A DNA stretch of 64,000 nucleotides. Origin: Gnetum montanum (lineage: Eukaryota; Streptophyta; Gnetopsida; Gnetales; Gnetaceae). The notes beneath the pieces were generated by a model that worked only from the letters and a program-made list of their open reading frames with translations, was not told the origin of the DNA and made no database searches. The number at the start of each line of letters is the position of its first letter. Position 1 is the stretch's first letter. Where the stretch lies: assembly GCA_015680685.1 (NCBI GenBank), contig MNCI01015561.1, positions 1,490,399 to 1,554,398 of the forward strand. Direction: 5' to 3'. Positions 59,732 to 64,000 of this stretch are shown here, one piece after another. A program made the translations under genes and the position numbers.

Positions 59732-60505
59732 TAACAAGTAGGATTAATAGATATTTTTCACTTTCTTTAAATTTACAATTTTTGTTTTCCAGTTTTTCAT
59801 CTTTAATTTCTTGTTTTGTCTTTTTGTCTTTTTATGTTTTTTTTTCTTTCTTACAAGTAATCTCATCTACAAATAAAACACTCATGTGGCTCATTGATTG
59901 AGGTGTGTTCTATGTTATCAAGTCTCAAACGATCAATTATTTGGACAGTGAGCCCATTACACCCACTCATCCATTCTACAAATAAGAGGTTCTGTTCGAC
60001 GGTACAATGATATTCTTGACATTCTTAAAACTTAAAATTAATTTTGTGTTCATTGTACTTAGAATGAAGAAGGATGGACCAAGAGGGAATGTGACATTAA
60101 GGGGACTTGCGGATTCTCTTTGGTGACGTTTTTGAGAGTTATCATGCAATGTGGTTGTACTAAGATCCTTGTGATCTAACAAAAAATGGGAGTAAGAGTA
60201 ATCAATAGGGCACTCAAAAATCCAATGCTGTTCTAGGGGGTCCCACTGGAAAGACATGCACCCATGCTTGAAGGTTGGCAGCTTTTTTGGATTTAGTAGA
60301 GAGAGAAAAGAGAGAGAGAGAGAACAAAGGAAGTGTCACAAAACAAAAATCATTCCTCCCTTGAACAAAATGCCAAGTGATCGTACACCTTGTTGTTGTG
60401 GTACTCTCATAGTTGTTCATCATGGGATGAAATAATGCAGTGTCATTGATCAGAGTAATGGACTTGGTCTTGATCTTGGAACGGTGAGTTAATGACACAT
60501 TAATC

Positions 60506-60700
60506 ATGCTTTACATGCAGGATTCATTGTGCCCTGGGTCAGTTACCTCATGTCCTAATCTCTACAATCCCTTCTATACCCCGTCTCATCTCACTATTCA
60601 TGTAATTGTTATTTGTGTCTTGTGTAGTGTAGAATTCTTACCTCATTTTGGTGATATTTACATGTGTGTGTTTTGTGGAACCAGTGCGAATTACATTTAA
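60506..60700 (+). CDS. 64-residue open frame with two CX2C pairs (copy in D)
   Basis: Homologue of 7365-7559 in element B. It contains LCPGSVTSCPN, CVLC, 13 residues, CVFC, and ends GTSANYI. An ATG in the context TTAATCATGC starts both copies. It is immediately preceded by a strong donor-like GGTGAGT (60483) that B does not keep. Unknown family; the reading as a small zinc-binding protein is inference from the cysteine spacing only. Confidence 0.3.
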   Translation: MLYMQDSLCPGSVTSCPNLYNPFYTPSHLTIHVIVICVLCSVEFLPHFGDIYMCVFCGTSANYI

Positions 60701-61084
60701 CTCTTTGAGTGCCCACAGACACTTTTAAGTGTGCTTACGCAAGGGCATTATAGGTTGGAACCTACTTTGGGGAGGACCCACTTGTGTAATTTTTGTAATT
60801 TGCACTCATGACCCACCTTCCACACACCATTTATTACCCTTAGCATATTACCAACGACTTCCTTTCCCTTATTACTATTCCTCTGAATCAACGTTCCTAT
60901 GTAACCATTACATGGCCTTTTTCTCTCACTTGCCACCCAAGGCCTTATTGCTCAAGTCAACCCACATATCATTATTCGTGCCTTCGAAACGAGTTAAATT
61001 ACCCTAGAGTCCTTAAACACCTTCGACATGTCCTTAATTCCCATTATTAACTTTCAAAAAAGAACCCTAAAAATTTGGTATTTT

Positions 61085-61240
61085 CCCTTGGGCCTAAACA
61101 TCGTTAGGCCATGATATCGTGTACATGATGTATCGTATGTGATATCGCGTCTCGCCCGACTATATATACGACCCCCCCAACACTTAACCTCATTTTTCAC
61201 AAATCACACGGGGGAGTTTTTCAAATTTTTCTCTACAACT
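61085..61240 (+). promoter_or_regulatory. U3-like promoter segment inside element D
   Basis: The stretch from CATGATATCGTGTAC through TATGTGATATCGCG to ACTATATATACG closely resembles the start of D's own LTR (GACATCGCGTATGTGATATTG, then CTATAAATA) and the GATATC-rich U3 of B. A TATA-like box is at about 61160-61168, roughly 480 bases before the ORF2 start. It is either a relic of another LTR or an internal promoter for ORF2. Confidence 0.5.
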
Positions 61241-61610
61241 CATGAGTGTGACACCCTTGCTTTTCTACCTATATCTTAGTCACTGGTACTTTGATTTTTA
61301 TTTCGTCTGAACTTGCTTGAACCTGGAGTGCTCAACTTAGTCATGGGGGAGGGACATACGTCGAATAGCACATAACTTTTTGGGAATTTTTCATCTCCCA
61401 AAGGACATTATCAAGGGTAATTAGTTATAAAATTAGGAATAAAATGTGCTGAAAATAATTTCATTCCCTTAGGTACATTGGGAAACTAAAATTGGAAACC
61501 ACCTAAGTAAAAAGGATCCACTATTATAATCTTTTGGGAAACATCACACGGAGATAAAAAAACTAATTAATTAAGGCAAGAAGTAAGGTATAACTTAACT
61601 TCAGAAAAAA

Positions 61611-61643
61611 CCTTACTAACGCTTGGCATCGTGTGATTGAAGA
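61611..61643 (+). other. Branch-point and splice-acceptor-like signal before ORF2
   Basis: CCTTACTAAC (61611-61620) is followed 22 bases later by AG (61642-61643) directly abutting the ORF2 ATG. The same CTAAY...TGTGATTRNAG arrangement precedes ORF2 in B (6995-6963, minus) and E (56516-56489, minus) and the ORF2 remnant in A (3788-3758, minus). Confidence 0.55.
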
Positions 61644-63922
61644 TGGACCTGAAACGTGGACAACAGGAAGGTCCTACTCAAGGTGGAGGAAGTAAATGAC
61701 CTAGGAGAGGCGAAGAACAAGTCCCTACCAGACAACATGTAGAATAGAAGCAACAATCATTTAACATTCATCAAGAGGACCCTCCTACCGTATAGTCCAG
61801 GCAGGCAGAAGGAGGAGCTATTGCAGTGCCTGAATAGGGACAACATCTCACGTTGCCCCAGGATTGTGTTTAGGCTATCCACGAAAGGTCCACATTCATT
61901 GTGGTGATTGTGGAATTAAATTTTGAATCTTTTGAAGAGTTCTCTCTCGAGGCTGTTAGGGATCACCTAAAAGGATCTCCCTTATGGCCTACCCTCTCTA
62001 AAAGTAGTGTCTGGTACCTAGGGGAGACGTACCAATTTTGGCACAACAGAGAACAAGGAACCACCATTAACATTTGTGATGTGACAATCGATTTATCCGC
62101 GCAGGACATTTCAAAAGTATTAAACATTCTAAATATAGGGCCCTAAGTTGCTCAGTTGTCTACCCATTTAGACCCCGATGTGCGATGAGTTTGGTTGAAA
62201 AGGGCATATGGTAGGGATAAGACATTTGGAGAGCTGACGAAGGAAGAAAGGATCTATTTCAAAATTGGAACATATCACCTCTTCCCCACGAAGGGCTTAA
62301 AAAGAATATCAACATATGCGGCAAGAGGATGTGCAGTGTTGATGGAAAAGGTTAATGCTAACCTGCCTCATCTATATTTGATGGAGATCTTGATGTGGTT
62401 CGAGCAATGGAAGACAGGGAAGATGGCGTTGCCCTTCCCTTACATTATCAGGAAACTATGCTGACGTGCTGGTATCAGTGGATACACTAATGATGTCCTT
62501 AGAAAAGCCCAAAATGCTTCATATGCTGAACTGTTATAGCCACCAATCGCAAGGAAAATCACTGGTGAGATGCTAGGACTAGAACAAGAAGAAGAACAGA
62601 TAGCTGAACCAACTGCAACTCAACTTGCAGAACCCAACCAACTTCCAAGTATAGGACCCAGCCAACAATAGGAAGTAGGGCCTAGCATGGGCCAAGATCA
62701 ACCACCGCCACCACAAGATTACAGACCATCGATGAGCCATCTTACGGGCATTACTGAGACGGTCAGTTGGGGAAGTCGTGATGACACAAATCTCTTTTGC
62801 ATCATTGATGATGCCATACAACCCACAGTTTCTTTGGATTGTGCAAGGGGTGAAGTGTCTATTTATACAAGAGGAGAGGAAAGTACTTGGTCACAAAAGA
62901 TCTTAGGAAACACTACATCTTTCCAAGTGCAATTAGAAATTGGTGAAAGGTCCACAGTGGTGGTCATGCAATACCAGGATGCAGCGGGAACCGCAGAAGT
63001 GGTCGTAGACCATATTAAAGAATCATTCAATGTACCTGTTGTACCACCAACAGATCTCACGGGAGCATGAGATGCTTACACTTTAGCCGGAATGTCAATG
63101 ATTGCTGTGGAACATGAGGATGTGCTTGATCGATTGTTACAAATAGGACAAGTAATGATGTCCCTGTTTGACATCCCTCAAGATGTTACAACAATTCAAT
63201 CAGATCTCATTTCCACTAAGGGGAAGCTATTCTTAATAGAAGTGAGGGCTGAGCATGCTGAAGTAAAGGTGCAGAAATTACAAGAAAAGATCATAGCCCT
63301 ACAAGCAGCACAACGAGACCCTTTGTAATTTGTCCAATATCTTAACTCCAATAGCCCACCAGGCGGAAGTTAAGAATCGGGACTTGCAGATTCAAGATCT
63401 TATAGAATACATGGAGTTGGGAAACCTACGGTATGCCAACCTTACCATGTTAATAGTAGGGTGCCCAAGAACAGAGCTCGAGCAACAGGTAGCTACTGCC
63501 TAGATCAAATATGAAATAGAACTTGCAGAACGCAAGAATATATTGCAAAAACTTGAGATTGCAAGTTTTGAACTTGAGGTGGTGAAGGTAAGCTACCAAG
63601 GACAAAAAGGTGTCACAATAGATTTGGCTCGATGGCTTGCAGATTTTCAAGAGTACAGAGACAAAGCCAGAGCCTACGAGGAGGAACGATAGGTATTTGT
63701 GGCCTGGTATGTCAAGGCAAATCAAATGTTTCCACAACTACCCTGCCCATGGGAAGTGCTAACTCCATCAAATATTGAAACATTAGCATGGATGGCATAG
63801 GATCCCAAACCAAAGAGGAGAAACTCCAAGCCATACTTCAACGTCATCAAGCCTTAAGACCTGGAGCACAAGACAAGGGGAAAGCACCTATGGAGGAGCC
63901 ACCGCCACCAGGAACTACATGA
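61644..63922 (+). pseudogene. Element D ORF2: plant transposon-protein-like region plus coiled coil
   Basis: It starts MDLKRGQQEGPTQGGG at 61644. The clearest frame pieces are 61901-62146, 62195-62464, 62687-63070 and 63092-63328. The N-terminal half carries LEAVRDHLKGSPLWP, WYLGETYQFWHN, a TIDLSAQDISKVLNIL block, TKEERIYFKIGTYHLFP and ALPFPYIIRKLC, matching E's ORF2 in the same order. A Pro/Gln-rich linker with QDQPPPPQDY follows. The C-terminal part is helical and charged (EVKVQKLQEKIIALQAAQRD and beyond), ending in a PPPPGTT tail shared with B. Interruptions are mostly single stops of the kind made by C-to-T change (TGA for CGA, TAG for CAG). It takes the place of pol but shows no enzymatic motif; role unknown. 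Confidence 0.7.
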
Positions 63923-64000
63923 GTTCCACCAATTTTGTAGCTGTAGCACATTCTTTGTGTTGTGTCTCAATCTTGTCTTGATTCCATACTATGGCATAAA
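63923..64000 (+). other. Tail of element D interior
   Basis: About 78 bases after the ORF2 stop. B has the equivalent stretch between its ORF2 end and the polypurine tract. The 3' LTR is expected roughly 90 bases beyond the window. Confidence 0.5.

Larger units (their letters stand above)
59732..61643 (+). other. Element D gag-ORF2 spacer
   Basis: A T/pyrimidine-rich stretch follows gag (59750-59860). The segment 59980-60240 and the segment around 60420-60800 are well conserved with B. A (GA)n run lies near 60297-60325. A 64-codon frame with two CX2C pairs and a U3-like segment are annotated separately. Relative to B, about 500 bp (61080 to about 61600) appears extra. No pol homology is seen. 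Confidence 0.65.
56823..64000 (+). mobile_element. Element D: gag + ORF2 LTR retrotransposon, plus orientation, runs off the window
   Basis: 5' LTR 56823-57614, primer-binding site, gag (57757-59731), a 1.9-kb spacer and ORF2 (61644-63922) are all present. In B the distance from the ORF2 end to the 3' LTR is about 170 bp, so D's 3' LTR should begin near 64090, just outside the window. The interior is thus essentially complete and holds no protease, reverse transcriptase, RNase H or integrase. D lies in the spacer of element E; the preceding bases are CACAT (56818-56822). It is the best reference copy for the family. Confidence 0.88.

Noticed and set aside
1-64000. tRNA, rRNA or other structured RNA genes
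   Set aside because: None recognised by eye; the tRNA-Asp-like strings are primer-binding sites next to LTRs, not tRNA genes.

Overview
The window is nuclear DNA of a land plant, most likely a seed plant with a large, repeat-rich genome. Two intact multi-exon genes have unmistakable plant relatives: a PRP38B/SRL1-type splicing factor (18318-21795, + strand) and a GH27 alpha-galactosidase (27890-31072, + strand). Plant LTR retrotransposons with a primer-binding site matching tRNA-Asp occupy much of the rest. I cannot fix the species. There is no prokaryotic or organellar signal, and I saw no tRNA or rRNA gene.

Layout. 1-347 is the cut end of an LTR. 348-15513 is a nest: a ~710-bp direct repeat (copies at 348-1057 and 1810-2220 + 15217-15513) whose second copy is split by LTR element A (2221-15211, minus orientation, TSD CTTGG). 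A is itself split by element B (5465-11454, minus orientation, TSD GGGAT). 15514-17000 holds a ~370-bp tandem duplication. PRP38B and AGAL follow, with about 6 kb of mostly featureless sequence between them. 31-38 kb is decayed intergenic DNA with a gag-like reading frame (32880-33878, minus) and short tandem arrays. 38.8-41.3 kb is a ~186-bp tandem array built around a palindrome. It lies just upstream of a decayed, apparently intron-containing coding region (41605-46915) that ends beside a second small array (47060-47255). 49.1-49.9 kb carries a broken two-hydrophobic-segment gene (minus). 50.7-52.5 kb is a Ty3/gypsy gag-protease remnant (minus). It abuts element E (52496-56822, minus), and element D (56823 to beyond the right edge, plus) lies in E's spacer.

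Elements A, B, D and E belong to one related group. LTRs end in TGATRR...TCATCA, the PBS is tRNA-Asp-like, and a G-rich tract precedes the 3' LTR. The interior is gag, then a long spacer without an obvious long ORF, then a second reading frame (ORF2) with a 'putative plant transposon protein'-like region and a coiled-coil tail. D is complete from its 5' LTR to the end of ORF2 and contains no recognisable protease, reverse transcriptase or integrase. The family therefore looks non-autonomous, carrying gag plus ORF2 in place of pol. A conserved branch-point/acceptor-like signal lies directly before the ORF2 start in three copies and at the matching place in A, which suggests expression from a spliced RNA. 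Most copies are decayed by transitions that create stop codons.

The two host genes look functional. The strongest candidates for undescribed biology are the pol-less gag+ORF2 family with its spliced-ORF2 signal, the palindrome-bearing ~186-bp array beside an intron-containing ORF2-like pseudogene, and a 64-codon reading frame with two CX2C pairs kept open in two copies.
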